Positions 51,208 through 58,896 of a DNA stretch of 64,000 bases are shown here, piece after piece. Numbering within the stretch: position 1 is the first letter of the stretch; each line of letters begins with the position of its first letter. Under the pieces are notes generated by a model. It had not been told where the DNA came from, did not search any database, and saw nothing but the letters and a program-made list of their open reading frames with translations. A program made the translations under genes and the position numbers. Source of the stretch: Micromonospora rhizosphaerae (GTDB taxonomy: Bacteria > Actinomycetota > Actinomycetes > Mycobacteriales > Micromonosporaceae); contig NZ_FMHV01000002.1 of assembly GCF_900091465.1 (NCBI RefSeq), forward strand, positions 3,720,001 to 3,784,000. The letters are read 5' to 3'.

Positions 51208-52236
51208 ATGATGGCAAAGGCAATCGCCGGGGTGGACGACCGGCTTGCCGGGTGGGTTGCGGACGACTTCGGCCTGACGCTCGCCTCCGCCGTGCCGGTG
51301 GGGTACGGCGCGGACGCCGCGGCGGAGCTGTGGCGGGCGACCACCATGGACGGTGGGGACTACGCGGTCAAGCTGAGCGGCGGCGGCACCGCGGCGGGGC
51401 TGGTGGTGACGGCCGAGCTCGCCCGGCAGGGCCTGCCGGGCGTCGTCGCGCCGCTGGCCACCCGGGACGGGCAGGTGTGCGGCGTCCGCGAGGGACGGCG
51501 GCTCTCGGTGGTGCCGTGGGCCTCGGACGAGCGGGCCATCGCCGGTGGCATGCGCTCCGCGCACTGGCGCGCGTACGGCGAGGTGCTGGCCGCGACGCAC
51601 GGGGTGACCGTGACCGACGAGCTGGCCGCGCTGCCCCGCGAGGACCATACCCACGCGGCGATCGGCGCGGCGACCCGGGAGATGGACCGCCGGCTGCGGA
51701 CCGTGGGGGGGTCGGCCGACCGGTGGACCCGGGACGTTGCGGTCCGCTGGCGGGAGGCGGCCGACGACGTGGCGACGCTGCTCGACCGCGTGGACCGGCT
51801 CGGCGCGGAGCTGCGGGACCGGCCGGCGGACCTGGTGGTCTGCCACGGCGACCCCCACCTGGGCAATCTGCTGCTCGGCCCCGAGGGGCGGGTCTGGCTG
51901 ATCGACTGGGACGACGCGGTGCTCGCCCCCCGCGAACGGGACCTGATGTTCGTGGTCGGCGGCGTGCTGGCGTTCGCGCCGGTGACGGCGGCGCAGCAGG
52001 CCGCCTTCTTCGAGGGGTACGGCTCGATGGAGCTCGAGCCGCTCCGGCTCGCCTACCACCTCGGGGTCCGGGCGTTGGACGACATCTCGAGCTGGGCCGG
52101 TGACGTGGCGGATGCCGACCGGCCCGAGGCCGATCGGGTACGCGCGCTGCGGATCGTGGAGGGTCTGCTGTCGCCGGTGGGGCTGATCACCCTGGCCCGC
52201 CAGGCGTTGCGGGATCTGGGCCGCTGGGAGGCCTGA
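51208..52236 (+). CDS. Aminoglycoside phosphotransferase-like kinase
   Basis: A 342-residue APH/choline kinase-fold protein, started at the first of two adjacent ATGs. The catalytic loop is VVCHGDPHLGNLLL (HGDxHxxN), the metal-binding motif is VWLIDWDDAVLAPRERDLMFV, and the N-lobe Lys is in GGDYAVKLSGG. It resembles the spectinomycin/hygromycin phosphotransferase branch (APH(9)/APH(4)-like), but the substrate could equally be a small metabolite. Resistance should not be assumed without test. Confidence 0.85.
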   Translation: MMAKAIAGVDDRLAGWVADDFGLTLASAVPVGYGADAAAELWRATTMDGGDYAVKLSGGGTAAGLVVTAELARQGLPGVVAPLATRDGQVCGVREGRRLSVVPWASDERAIAGGMRSAHWRAYGEVLAATHGVTVTDELAALPREDHTHAAIGAATREMDRRLRTVGGSADRWTRDVAVRWREAADDVATLLDRVDRLGAELRDRPADLVVCHGDPHLGNLLLGPEGRVWLIDWDDAVLAPRERDLMFVVGGVLAFAPVTAAQQAAFFEGYGSMELEPLRLAYHLGVRALDDISSWAGDVADADRPEADRVRALRIVEGLLSPVGLITLARQALRDLGRWEA

Positions 52237-52320
52237 GCACAGCTTGGCCGCCCGCCGCCGGGCCCGCGCCGCGCCCTGGGGGCAACGGGCGGCGATGGGG
52301 CGGGCGATAGGGGCGCCCGG

Positions 52321-52971
52321 TCAGCACTCGGCCAGGTGCACGGTGTCCACAAGCTGACGGGTGGCACGGGCGGCGCCCACGGTCTTCGCCTGGTACATGG
52401 CCGCGTCGGCCCGGCAGAGCGCCTCGGCGAGCTGGGTCGGCCCGTGGACCGGGGCGAGCCCGACGGACGCGGTGACCCGCACGGTGCGGGTGCCGAGCGG
52501 GATCGGCGCGGCGAGGTCCTCGCAGAGTCGCCGGGTGGCGTGCTCGATCCACCGCCGGTCCACCGTCGGGCTGGCCAGCAGCCCGGCGAACTCGTCGCCG
52601 CCGAGTCGGGCGACGAGGTTGTCCCCAGCGAAGGCGGCCAGCCGCTGGGCCACGCTGATCAGCACCTGGTCACCGGCCGCGTGGCCGAAGCGGTCGTTGA
52701 CCTGCTTGAAATCGTCGAGGTCGAGTACCACGGCGATCAGCGGTTTGCCGGCGGCGTCGGTCAGCAGGGCCGCGGCGAGCCGGTAGAAGGCCCGCCGGTT
52801 GGGCAGCCCGGTCAGCGCATCGTGGCTGGCCGCGTGCCGCTCGGCTGCCAGTTCGGCCTGCAGCAGCTCGATCTCGGCCTCGGCGCGCAACGCCCGGCGG
52901 CGCAACTGCCAGGCGGAGACGACGGCACCGGCGGCGGAGATACCGGACGCGATGGTCATCGGATCCGGCAC
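52321..52971 (-). CDS. GGDEF diguanylate cyclase
   Basis: A 216-residue protein started at a GTG at 52969-52971 with GGAGGG upstream. A short hydrophobic stretch (IASGISAAGAVVSAWQL) and a coiled-coil-like segment (ALRAEAEIELLQAELAAERHAA) precede the cyclase domain. That domain has DALTGLPNRRAFY, LDDFKQVND and the active site ARLGGDEFAG. The GGDEF motif is intact, so it should make cyclic di-GMP from two GTP. The inhibitory RxxD site five residues before the motif is not conserved (FAGD), so product feedback is unlikely. Confidence 0.9.
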   Translation of the reverse strand: MPDPMTIASGISAAGAVVSAWQLRRRALRAEAEIELLQAELAAERHAASHDALTGLPNRRAFYRLAAALLTDAAGKPLIAVVLDLDDFKQVNDRFGHAAGDQVLISVAQRLAAFAGDNLVARLGGDEFAGLLASPTVDRRWIEHATRRLCEDLAAPIPLGTRTVRVTASVGLAPVHGPTQLAEALCRADAAMYQAKTVGAARATRQLVDTVHLAEC

Positions 52972-53121
52972 GAGCCCTCCTCACCGCAGCCCTCGACCTT
53001 GCCGTGGCGGCCCGACCGCCCGTGCCAGGCCGACGTTCTCCCTGGTGGTATCCAAGATCGGAGTAACCCAAAGTGAACGGTTGGGTACACCGTACGTGCG
53101 TTATCATGCTCGCTGTCCAGT

Positions 53122-53150
53122 GCAGATGCAATAGCAGATGCACGTGCATC
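53122..53150. promoter_or_regulatory. Repeats upstream of the DUF397/XRE pair
   Basis: Two copies of GCAGATGCA start at 53122 and 53134, 12 bp apart. The second runs into a perfect 14-bp palindrome (GATGCACGTGCATC, 53137-53150). This lies about 85-110 nt upstream of the DUF397 gene and is a plausible site for the XRE regulator encoded downstream. Confidence 0.45.
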
Positions 53151-53232
53151 ACCGTCCTTTGTCGACAGATCTCTCCATCGCCACCGCCGTCCCTCCCGCG
53201 GCATTGGCTGGCTCTTCACAGAAAGACGCCCC

Positions 53233-53496
53233 ATGCAGGAGCCTCAGAACGGCGTACCCACCAGTCAGCTGCCGCCGCTGCGGTGGCAGAAGAGCCGCCG
53301 GAGCAATCCGAGCGGGAACTGCGTCGAGTTGGCCGAACTCCCCGACGGCGCCGGGATCGCCATGCGCAACTCCCGGCACCCGGAGGGCCCGGCGCTCATC
53401 TACACAGTGGACGAGATCGCCGCCTTCGTGCTCGGCGCCCGCGACGGCGACTTCGACCACCTGATAACGAGACCCGCGGCACGCCGACGGGACTGA
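53233..53496 (+). CDS. DUF397 protein
   Basis: An 87-residue protein with the DUF397 core LRWQKSRRSNPSGNCVELAELPDGAGIAMRNSRHPEGPALIYTVDEIAAFVLGARDGDFD. DUF397 proteins are small partners of XRE/DUF5753 regulators in actinomycetes, and several such pairs influence development or antibiotic production. Here the partner regulator starts 107 nt downstream on the same strand. Confidence 0.92.
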   Translation: MQEPQNGVPTSQLPPLRWQKSRRSNPSGNCVELAELPDGAGIAMRNSRHPEGPALIYTVDEIAAFVLGARDGDFDHLITRPAARRRD

Positions 53497-53603
53497 TCGG
53501 CCGTCCGGAGGAGTTCACCTCACTGATGGTCCATGGCATGCTTACTCGTCGACCGGAATGGGACGTCCGGTCGGCGACAAGTCGACATGCGAGGGACGGG
53601 CAG

Positions 53604-54491
53604 GTGACGATGGTTTCCGCCGAGGGCGGTCCGACCACCGGTCCGACCGTGCTCCGGATGCTGCTGGGGGCCCAGCTACGCCGGCTCCGCGAGGGCGCCG
53701 GGGTGACCCGGGAGGGCGCCGGCTGGGAGATCAGGTCCTCCGAGTCGAAGATAAGCCGGATGGAGCTGGGCCGGGTCGGCTTCAAGGAACGCGACGTGGC
53801 CGACCTGCTCACCCTCTACGGCGTCACCGCCACCGACGAGCGGGCGGCGCTGCTCAAGCTCGCCCGCGACGGGAACAGCCCGGGCTGGTGGCACCGCTAC
53901 GGTGACGTACTGCCCAGTTGGTTCCAGTCCTACCTCGGTCTGGAGGCCGCCGCCGCGCTGATCCGGACGTACGAGGTCCAGTTCGTGCCCGGCCTGCTGC
54001 AGACCCGGGGGTACGCCCGCGCGGTGATCCTGCTCGGCCACCGCAACGCCGCCGCGGCGGAGATCGACCGGCGGGTGGATCTGCGGATGGAGCGCCAGGA
54101 GTTGCTGCGCCGGTCGGAGCCGCCACACCTCTGGGTGGTCGTCGACGAGGCCGCCCTGCGCCGTCCGATCGGCGGTCCGGAGGTGATGCGGGGGCAGTTG
54201 ACGGCGCTGATCGAGGCGACGAAGTCGCCGCACGTCCGGTTGCAGGTCGTTCCCTTCACCGCCGGCGGGCACGCCGCCGCCGGTGGCGCCTTCAGCATCC
54301 TGCGCTTCGGCGATCAGGACCTGCCGGACATCGTCTACATCGAGCAATTGACCAGCGCGATCTACCTGGACAAGCGGGAGGATCTCGACCACTACGCGCT
54401 GGCCATGGAGCAGCTGTGCGTGGAGGCGGAGCCGCCCGAGCGGACGCCGGAGATCCTCGGCCGGATCCTGGACGAGCTCCCCCGACGCTGA
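53604..54491 (+). CDS. XRE-family regulator with DUF5753 domain
   Basis: A 295-residue protein started at the GTG at 53604, which has GAGGGA at good distance. An ATG two codons later is possible. The N-terminal helix-turn-helix is LGAQLRRLREGAGVTREGAGWEIRSSESKISRMELGRVGF. From about residue 100 the DUF5753 domain follows (LIRTYEVQFVPGLLQTRGYARAVI, then LTALIEATKSPHVRLQVVPF). It forms the usual pair with the DUF397 gene upstream. Confidence 0.92.
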   Translation: MTMVSAEGGPTTGPTVLRMLLGAQLRRLREGAGVTREGAGWEIRSSESKISRMELGRVGFKERDVADLLTLYGVTATDERAALLKLARDGNSPGWWHRYGDVLPSWFQSYLGLEAAAALIRTYEVQFVPGLLQTRGYARAVILLGHRNAAAAEIDRRVDLRMERQELLRRSEPPHLWVVVDEAALRRPIGGPEVMRGQLTALIEATKSPHVRLQVVPFTAGGHAAAGGAFSILRFGDQDLPDIVYIEQLTSAIYLDKREDLDHYALAMEQLCVEAEPPERTPEILGRILDELPRR

Positions 54492-54558
54492 CCGGCTGAC
54501 TCCGCGGCACCGTCCTTCCGTGCTGGCGTTGACCGTCACCGACCTGCCTGGGTAGTCT

Positions 54559-54588
54559 CTGAATCGATACAGTACTGAATCGATCCAG
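54559..54588. promoter_or_regulatory. Twin LacI-type operators at the LacI regulator promoter
   Basis: CTGAATCGATACAG (54559-54572) and CTGAATCGATCCAG (54575-54588) are near-palindromic 14-mers centred on the CG pair typical of LacI-family operators, spaced 16 bp apart. They end 10 nt before the LacI start codon, so autorepression is likely. Confidence 0.7.
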
Positions 54589-54598
54589 AGGGGGCGCG

Positions 54599-55663
54599 AT
54601 GAAGCCGACGTTGCAGGCCGTCGCTGACGCGGTGGGCGTCTCGCGCAGCACCGTCTCCAACGCCTACAGCCGCCCGGACCAGCTCTCGGCCGCACTGCGG
54701 AAGAAGATCCTCGACGCCGCCCAGCAGCTCGGCTACCCGGGACCCAACCCGACCGCCCGCTCGCTGCGCCGCGGCTTCGTCGGCGCGATCGGGGTGCTTT
54801 TCACCTCTCAGCTGTCGTACGCCTTCACCGACCCCTTCGCGGTGCGCTTCCTGGCCGGCGTCAGCGAGGGGGCCGAGCGGCACGGCACGAGCCTGCTGCT
54901 CGTCCCGCTGCCCGTCGACCGCGCCGAGGTGCGGCGGGCGGTGGAAAACGCCTCCGTCGACGGCTTCTGCGTCTACTGCGTCGGCGACGAGGACTGGGTT
55001 CTGGACGCCATCCGGGACCGTGGGCTGCCCGTCGTCACCACCGCCCCGCGGGAGGACGGCGGCCCGGGGGACCGCTACGTCGGCATCGACGAACGCGCCG
55101 CCGCCCGCTCCGTCGCCGACCATGTCGCCGCCCTCGGCCACCGGCGGGTGGCCCTTCTCGGCGACACCGTGCTGCCCGACGCACCGCCCGGGCCGCTGCG
55201 GCTGTCCGCCCCCGGCGACGCCCCCCACCCCACCACGCGCGGTCGGCTCACCGGCTTCGCCGACGCGTTCGCCGCGGTCGGCGTCGACTGGTCCGCGATC
55301 ACCCTGATCAATGCCGCCGGCAACAGCCGCCCGGCCGGTTCCGCCGCGATCGCCGCCGCGTTGACCGGCAACGACCCGCCGACCGCCGTTCTGGCCTGCT
55401 CGGACGTCCTCGCCCTGGGCGTCCTCGACGCGCTCGCCGAGCCCGGCCGGCAGGTCGTGCATCCCGTGTCGGTCACCGGCTTCGACGACATCGCCGACGC
55501 CGCCGCGGCCGGGCTCACCACCGTCCGGCAGCCGGCCGAGGAGAAGGGCCGGATCGCCGCCGAACTCCTGCTCGAGCCCCCGGCCGATCCCGCCGCCGGG
55601 CACGTCCTGCTCCGCACCGATCTCGTCGTCCGGACCTCCACCCGCCCCGTTCCCAGGAGCTGA
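54599..55663 (+). CDS. LacI family transcriptional regulator
   Basis: A 354-residue repressor. The N-terminal DNA-binding domain (TLQAVADAVGVSRSTVSNAYSRPDQLSAALRKKILDAAQQLGYPGPNPTARSLR) includes the hinge helix. The periplasmic-binding-protein-like effector domain follows (VGAIGVLFTSQLSYAFTDPF, then VTGFDDIADAAAAGLTTVRQP). The effector is unknown. Its operators lie just upstream, and a 67-residue gene follows 2 nt after its stop. Confidence 0.92.
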   Translation: MKPTLQAVADAVGVSRSTVSNAYSRPDQLSAALRKKILDAAQQLGYPGPNPTARSLRRGFVGAIGVLFTSQLSYAFTDPFAVRFLAGVSEGAERHGTSLLLVPLPVDRAEVRRAVENASVDGFCVYCVGDEDWVLDAIRDRGLPVVTTAPREDGGPGDRYVGIDERAAARSVADHVAALGHRRVALLGDTVLPDAPPGPLRLSAPGDAPHPTTRGRLTGFADAFAAVGVDWSAITLINAAGNSRPAGSAAIAAALTGNDPPTAVLACSDVLALGVLDALAEPGRQVVHPVSVTGFDDIADAAAAGLTTVRQPAEEKGRIAAELLLEPPADPAAGHVLLRTDLVVRTSTRPVPRS

Positions 55664-55665
55664 CC

Positions 55666-55869
55666 ATGCAACAGCCCATCGGCTTCGATCTCGCGCTCGA
55701 CGCGGTGACCCGCCACGTCAATTCGGCCCGTCCGGACGCGCCGGTCCGACCCGACCGGCCCCGTCCGGCCCTGCTGGTGCCGACCCGGCTGGCCGCCGCT
55801 GGCGCCCTGCGCCGCCTCGCCGACCTGATGGAGCCTCGGCCGGCGCCCGCACCGCCGTGCTGCTCGTAG
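55666..55869 (+). CDS. Small protein co-transcribed with the LacI regulator
   Basis: A 67-residue protein started at the ATG at 55666 with CAGGAGC upstream, 2 nt after the LacI stop. It begins MQQPIGFDLALDAVTRHVN, contains an Arg/Pro-rich middle and an amphipathic helix (TRLAAAGALRRLADLMEP), and ends in PAPPCCS. I do not recognise it. Its position in the LacI operon before a strong terminator argues that it is real. Confidence 0.6.
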   Translation: MQQPIGFDLALDAVTRHVNSARPDAPVRPDRPRPALLVPTRLAAAGALRRLADLMEPRPAPAPPCCS

Positions 55870-55883
55870 TACCCGCCGAGGCG

Positions 55884-55919
55884 GGGTCGCCCGGGTGGCG
55901 CCGGCCACCCGGGCGACCC
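55884..55919 (+). terminator. Terminator of the LacI operon
   Basis: A perfect 16-bp inverted repeat (GGGTCGCCCGGGTGGC at 55884-55899 and its complement at 55904-55919) with a 4-nt loop begins 14 nt after the stop of the small gene. Confidence 0.75.
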
Positions 55920-56005
55920 GGGGATCCACCCAGCACCGGCCAGTCGGGCCCGAACCGGGCACCGGGTTGGTCGGCGGTGGCCGGCGGCAGGCAGACTTGA
56001 GCACC

Positions 56006-57436
56006 ATGTCGCCGTTCACCCCCACACTGCGGCTGCACGATCGGTACGTCCTGCGCGAGCGCATCGGCCTCGGCGGGATGTCCGAGGTGTGGCGCGCCGA
56101 CGACGAGGTGCTGCACCGCCCCGTCGCGGTCAAGGCCCTCGCCACGCAGCTTGCCGCCGATCCGCAGCTGCGCGCCACCATCCAGCGCGAGGCCCGCGCC
56201 GCCGCCCGGCTCACCCACCCGCACGTCACCCAGGTGTACGACTACGGCGAGGCGACCCTGCCCGACGGCTCGGTCGTGCCGTACCTGGTGATGGAGCTGG
56301 TGGCTGGGCGGAACCTGGCCGACCGACTGGCCGGTGGCCCGCTCGCCTGGCCGGAGGCCGTCCGGGTGGCCGGCCAGGTCGCCGCCGCGCTGGCCGCCGC
56401 GCATCGGATCGGTGTGGTGCACCGGGACATCAAGCCGGGCAACGTGATGCTCACCGAGACCGGCGCCAAGGTGCTGGACTTCGGCATCGCCGCGCTGGCC
56501 GGGCCGCGTCTCGCCGGCCAGACCGGCGAGCTGATGATGGGTACGCCCGCCTACTTCGCCCCGGAGCGGATGACGCCCGGCCCGCCGAACCCGGCCAGCG
56601 ACATCTACGCCCTCGGCGCGCTGCTCTACCGCACCCTCACCGGCCAGGCCCCGCTGCCGGTGGAGACCTGGCAGGACGTGCTCGACGTGCACAACCGGCA
56701 CATCCCGGTGCCGCCGCTGCGCGTACCCGGGCTGCCCGCTGACATCGCCCAGCTCACCCTGGCCTGCCTCGCGTCCGATCCGGCCCGCCGGCCCGCCGCC
56801 GCCCAACTCGCCAGCCGGCTCGGCGCCGGCCAGCCGGCCGACCCGCCGACCGCCATCCTGCCGGCGGCCACCCGGCCGGAGCACCCGCCCACCCTGATCG
56901 ACCGTGCGGCGGCCCCCGTCCGCCCGGCGCCGCCGCGCCCGCCCGCCCGGTCGAACCGGCTGCTCGGGGCGCTGGTCGCGGCCGGTGTGGCGCTGCTGCT
57001 CGGGCTGGTCGGGATGCTGGCGCTCGGCGATGGCCCCGGGGACCGCCCGGCGGCCGACCGCACGACCGCCGCCCCGGTCGAGGAACCCAGCGTGGAGTCC
57101 TCCGCCTCGCCCGAGCCGGCCACGTCCGAGCCGACCACCAGCCGGCCGGCGCCGGTCACCCTGCGCCAGCTCGCCGCCGAGTTCACCGCCGTGCTCGACG
57201 AAGCGGAGGCGGCGAACCGCGATATCGACCCGAAGACCGCCGACGACCTGCGCGAGAAGGCCGCCGAGCTGGACCGCGGCAAGCCCAGGGACCGCGTCAA
57301 GCGGGTCGCCGAGCTGCGCGAACGCGTGGCCGAGGCGGCGGACGACGGGAAGATCGACACCGAGACTGCGACCCAGCTCCAGGACCTGCTCAGCGCGTAC
57401 GTGCCGATCCGCGGCGGGAACGAGGACGAGGGCTGA
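56006..57436 (+). CDS. Membrane Ser/Thr protein kinase
   Basis: A 476-residue PknB-type kinase started at the ATG at 56006. The kinase domain (about 10-275) has the Gly-rich loop IGLGGMSEVW, Lys in PVAVKAL, catalytic loop VVHRDIKPGNVML, metal-binding VLDFGIA and activation end FAPERM, so it should be active. A Pro-rich juxtamembrane part leads to one TM (LLGALVAAGVALLLGLVGMLAL) and a short extracellular domain predicted helical (LRQLAAEFTAVLDEAEAANRDIDPKTADDL). There are no PASTA repeats. Confidence 0.92.
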   Translation: MSPFTPTLRLHDRYVLRERIGLGGMSEVWRADDEVLHRPVAVKALATQLAADPQLRATIQREARAAARLTHPHVTQVYDYGEATLPDGSVVPYLVMELVAGRNLADRLAGGPLAWPEAVRVAGQVAAALAAAHRIGVVHRDIKPGNVMLTETGAKVLDFGIAALAGPRLAGQTGELMMGTPAYFAPERMTPGPPNPASDIYALGALLYRTLTGQAPLPVETWQDVLDVHNRHIPVPPLRVPGLPADIAQLTLACLASDPARRPAAAQLASRLGAGQPADPPTAILPAATRPEHPPTLIDRAAAPVRPAPPRPPARSNRLLGALVAAGVALLLGLVGMLALGDGPGDRPAADRTTAAPVEEPSVESSASPEPATSEPTTSRPAPVTLRQLAAEFTAVLDEAEAANRDIDPKTADDLREKAAELDRGKPRDRVKRVAELRERVAEAADDGKIDTETATQLQDLLSAYVPIRGGNEDEG

Positions 57437-57477
57437 TCCGGCTCAGGCGAGCCGTACCGGGTCGCCTGAGCCGGATC
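57435..57477 (+). terminator. Terminator of the kinase gene
   Basis: A perfect 16-bp inverted repeat (GATCCGGCTCAGGCGA at 57435-57450 and its complement at 57462-57477) begins at the kinase stop codon and has an 11-nt loop. Confidence 0.75.
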
Positions 57478-57942
57478 CGGCCAGGTAGCCGGCCAGCAAA
57501 CTTCGCGCCGCTGCGGTAGCGGTGCAGCGCCCGGCCGTCGTCATGGGCGGACACGTCGGCGGTCCGGCCGGAGGCGAGGGGAGCGGGGGCGGCCACCGGC
57601 CCACCCAAGCCCGGGTGCAATCCGCCCTGCCGAGCCGCCTCGCGGTCCACCTGTACGGAGCCGTGTCGGTGCTGTCGCCGCGGCCGTTGCGGGGTTCGCG
57701 CGCGCAGTTCGGACGCGGGGTTCCTGCGCGTAGTCACGCCGCAAGGTCGAGAGGCTCCGTCCCGTCGAGAGCCGCGCGGGCAGTTCGGCTGCGAGGTTTG
57801 CGCCCGGCGTCCGGTATGCGTCCGGTCGGCGCGGCTGCGACGTCGGGCCCCCGTGGCCTTCCGGTGTCCCGGGATGTGGCGGCATCGGGGTGGGTCAGGT
57901 GCCCGAAAGCCGCCGTTGCGGTGTCGCCTGTCCGGTCCCCGG
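57478..57942. other. 465-nt region with no recognisable gene
   Basis: Several open frames cross this stretch on both strands, but all are Arg/Pro/Gly-rich, have no good ribosome site and resemble nothing I know. A 33-codon minus-strand frame (ATG at 57541-57543) ends inside the kinase terminator and is unlikely to be real. I see no RNA gene or insertion sequence. Confidence 0.45.
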
Positions 57943-58049
57943 GGTGTGACCGGCGGCATTGTGGGGCCGGAATCGTGGCCGGGGCGGGGTCGTTATACCT
58001 GGCGTACGACCGAGGACCGCCCCCTGATCTGGGGGCTGGTGGACGGGCC

Positions 58050-58227
58050 CCGGAATGATGGTGGGCCGCCGGTCGTTACACACGGTCCCGGCGCCGCGAG
58101 TGGCAGCCCCGCCCGGCGGTCGGATCTTTCCCCCGAAGACTTTTTGAGCGCCCGTCCGTGGTGCGTGCGCATCTACCCGGCCCCCTATCGGGTGGGTGTG
58201 CCTGACCCCCGAATTGGAGCTTTGATC
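58050..58227 (+). promoter_or_regulatory. Conserved leader of the transglycosylase-like gene, copy 1
   Basis: About 178 nt before the start codon match the second copy (61939-62116) with only a few base changes, although no protein is encoded. Features include a short hairpin ACCCG/CGGGT near 58173-58191, a T-run (GACTTTTTGAG) near 58140, and the ribosome-site region TTGGAGC. It may be a long structured 5' leader. I cannot match it to a known riboswitch class. Confidence 0.5.
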
Positions 58228-58815
58228 ATGAACTCGATGCTGCGTAAGAGCGTGCTCGGTATCGCTGGTCTGGCCTTCACCGGTGGCGTGTTCGCCGGCC
58301 CGGCCACCGCCCACGCCGCCGCGGTGGACGCCAAGCCCGTCGCGGTCGTGCAGGCGGACAAGCCGGGTGTGGACACGGGCAAGCTGATTCCGCATGGTGT
58401 GCAGGGCACCCAGTCCCACATCGACCTGAACGACGAGCAGATCGGCAACGTCAAGGCGATCATCGCCGCGACGAAGAAGTCCGGCATGGACGAGCGGGCC
58501 GCGGTGGTGTCGATCGCGACCAGCCTGCAGGAGTCGAAGCTGGAGAACCTGGGTCACCTGGGTGACCGCAACGACCACGACTCGCTGGGCCTGTTCCAGC
58601 AGCGTCCGTCCTCGGGTTGGGGCACCCCGAAGCAGATCACCGACCCGCAGTACTCGACCATGGCGTTCCTCAAGGGCCTCAAGCAGGTCGACGGCTGGCA
58701 CGACATGCCGCTGACCGAGGCCGCCCAGACGGTGCAGGTGTCGGCCTACCCGTTCCACTACGCGCAGTGGGAGCAGCAGGCCGCCGACCTGGTCGCCCAG
58801 CACTGGAACAACTGA
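58228..58815 (+). CDS. Secreted transglycosylase-like protein, copy 1
   Basis: A 195-residue exported protein. Its signal peptide (MNSMLRKSVLGIAGLAFTGG, cleavage after about residue 30) is followed by a short linker and a lysozyme-like domain (about 66-195). That domain has the likely catalytic Glu102 in SIATSLQESKLENLGHLGDRN, then SLGLFQQRPSSGWGTPKQI and VQVSAYPFHYAQWEQQAADL. This is the common actinobacterial secreted muralytic family, which probably cleaves peptidoglycan glycan strands. The second copy at 62117 differs at only a few residues. Confidence 0.85.
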   Translation: MNSMLRKSVLGIAGLAFTGGVFAGPATAHAAAVDAKPVAVVQADKPGVDTGKLIPHGVQGTQSHIDLNDEQIGNVKAIIAATKKSGMDERAAVVSIATSLQESKLENLGHLGDRNDHDSLGLFQQRPSSGWGTPKQITDPQYSTMAFLKGLKQVDGWHDMPLTEAAQTVQVSAYPFHYAQWEQQAADLVAQHWNN

Positions 58816-58831
58816 CATACATACGCGAAGG

Positions 58832-58859
58832 GCCCCCTCCCCCGGGAGGGGGCTCTTTT
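58832..58859 (+). terminator. Terminator of transglycosylase-like gene, copy 1
   Basis: GCCCCCTCCC (58832-58841) pairs with GGGAGGGGGC (58844-58853), followed by TCTTTT. This is one of the few hairpins in the window with a T-run. The loop closes at 4 nt if one inner pair opens. Confidence 0.8.
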
Positions 58860-58896
58860 GGCATTCGCCGGGTCCGCCCGACGGCTCCACAGCAGA

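Larger units (their letters stand above)
57943..58815 (+). repeat. Direct duplication, copy 1 (leader plus transglycosylase-like gene)
   Basis: This block is repeated at 61826-62704 in the same orientation. A first conserved stretch begins at 57943 (GGTGTGACCGGCGGCATTGT). Then come about 60 nt that differ, and from 58050 to the stop codon the copies are nearly identical. Homology ends directly after the stop, where the two terminators differ completely. Confidence 0.9.

Noticed and set aside
57522..58058. A 178-codon plus-strand frame before transglycosylase copy 1
   Set aside because: It crosses the duplicated leader, is not conserved in the second copy and reads as low-complexity Arg/Gly/Pro sequence.
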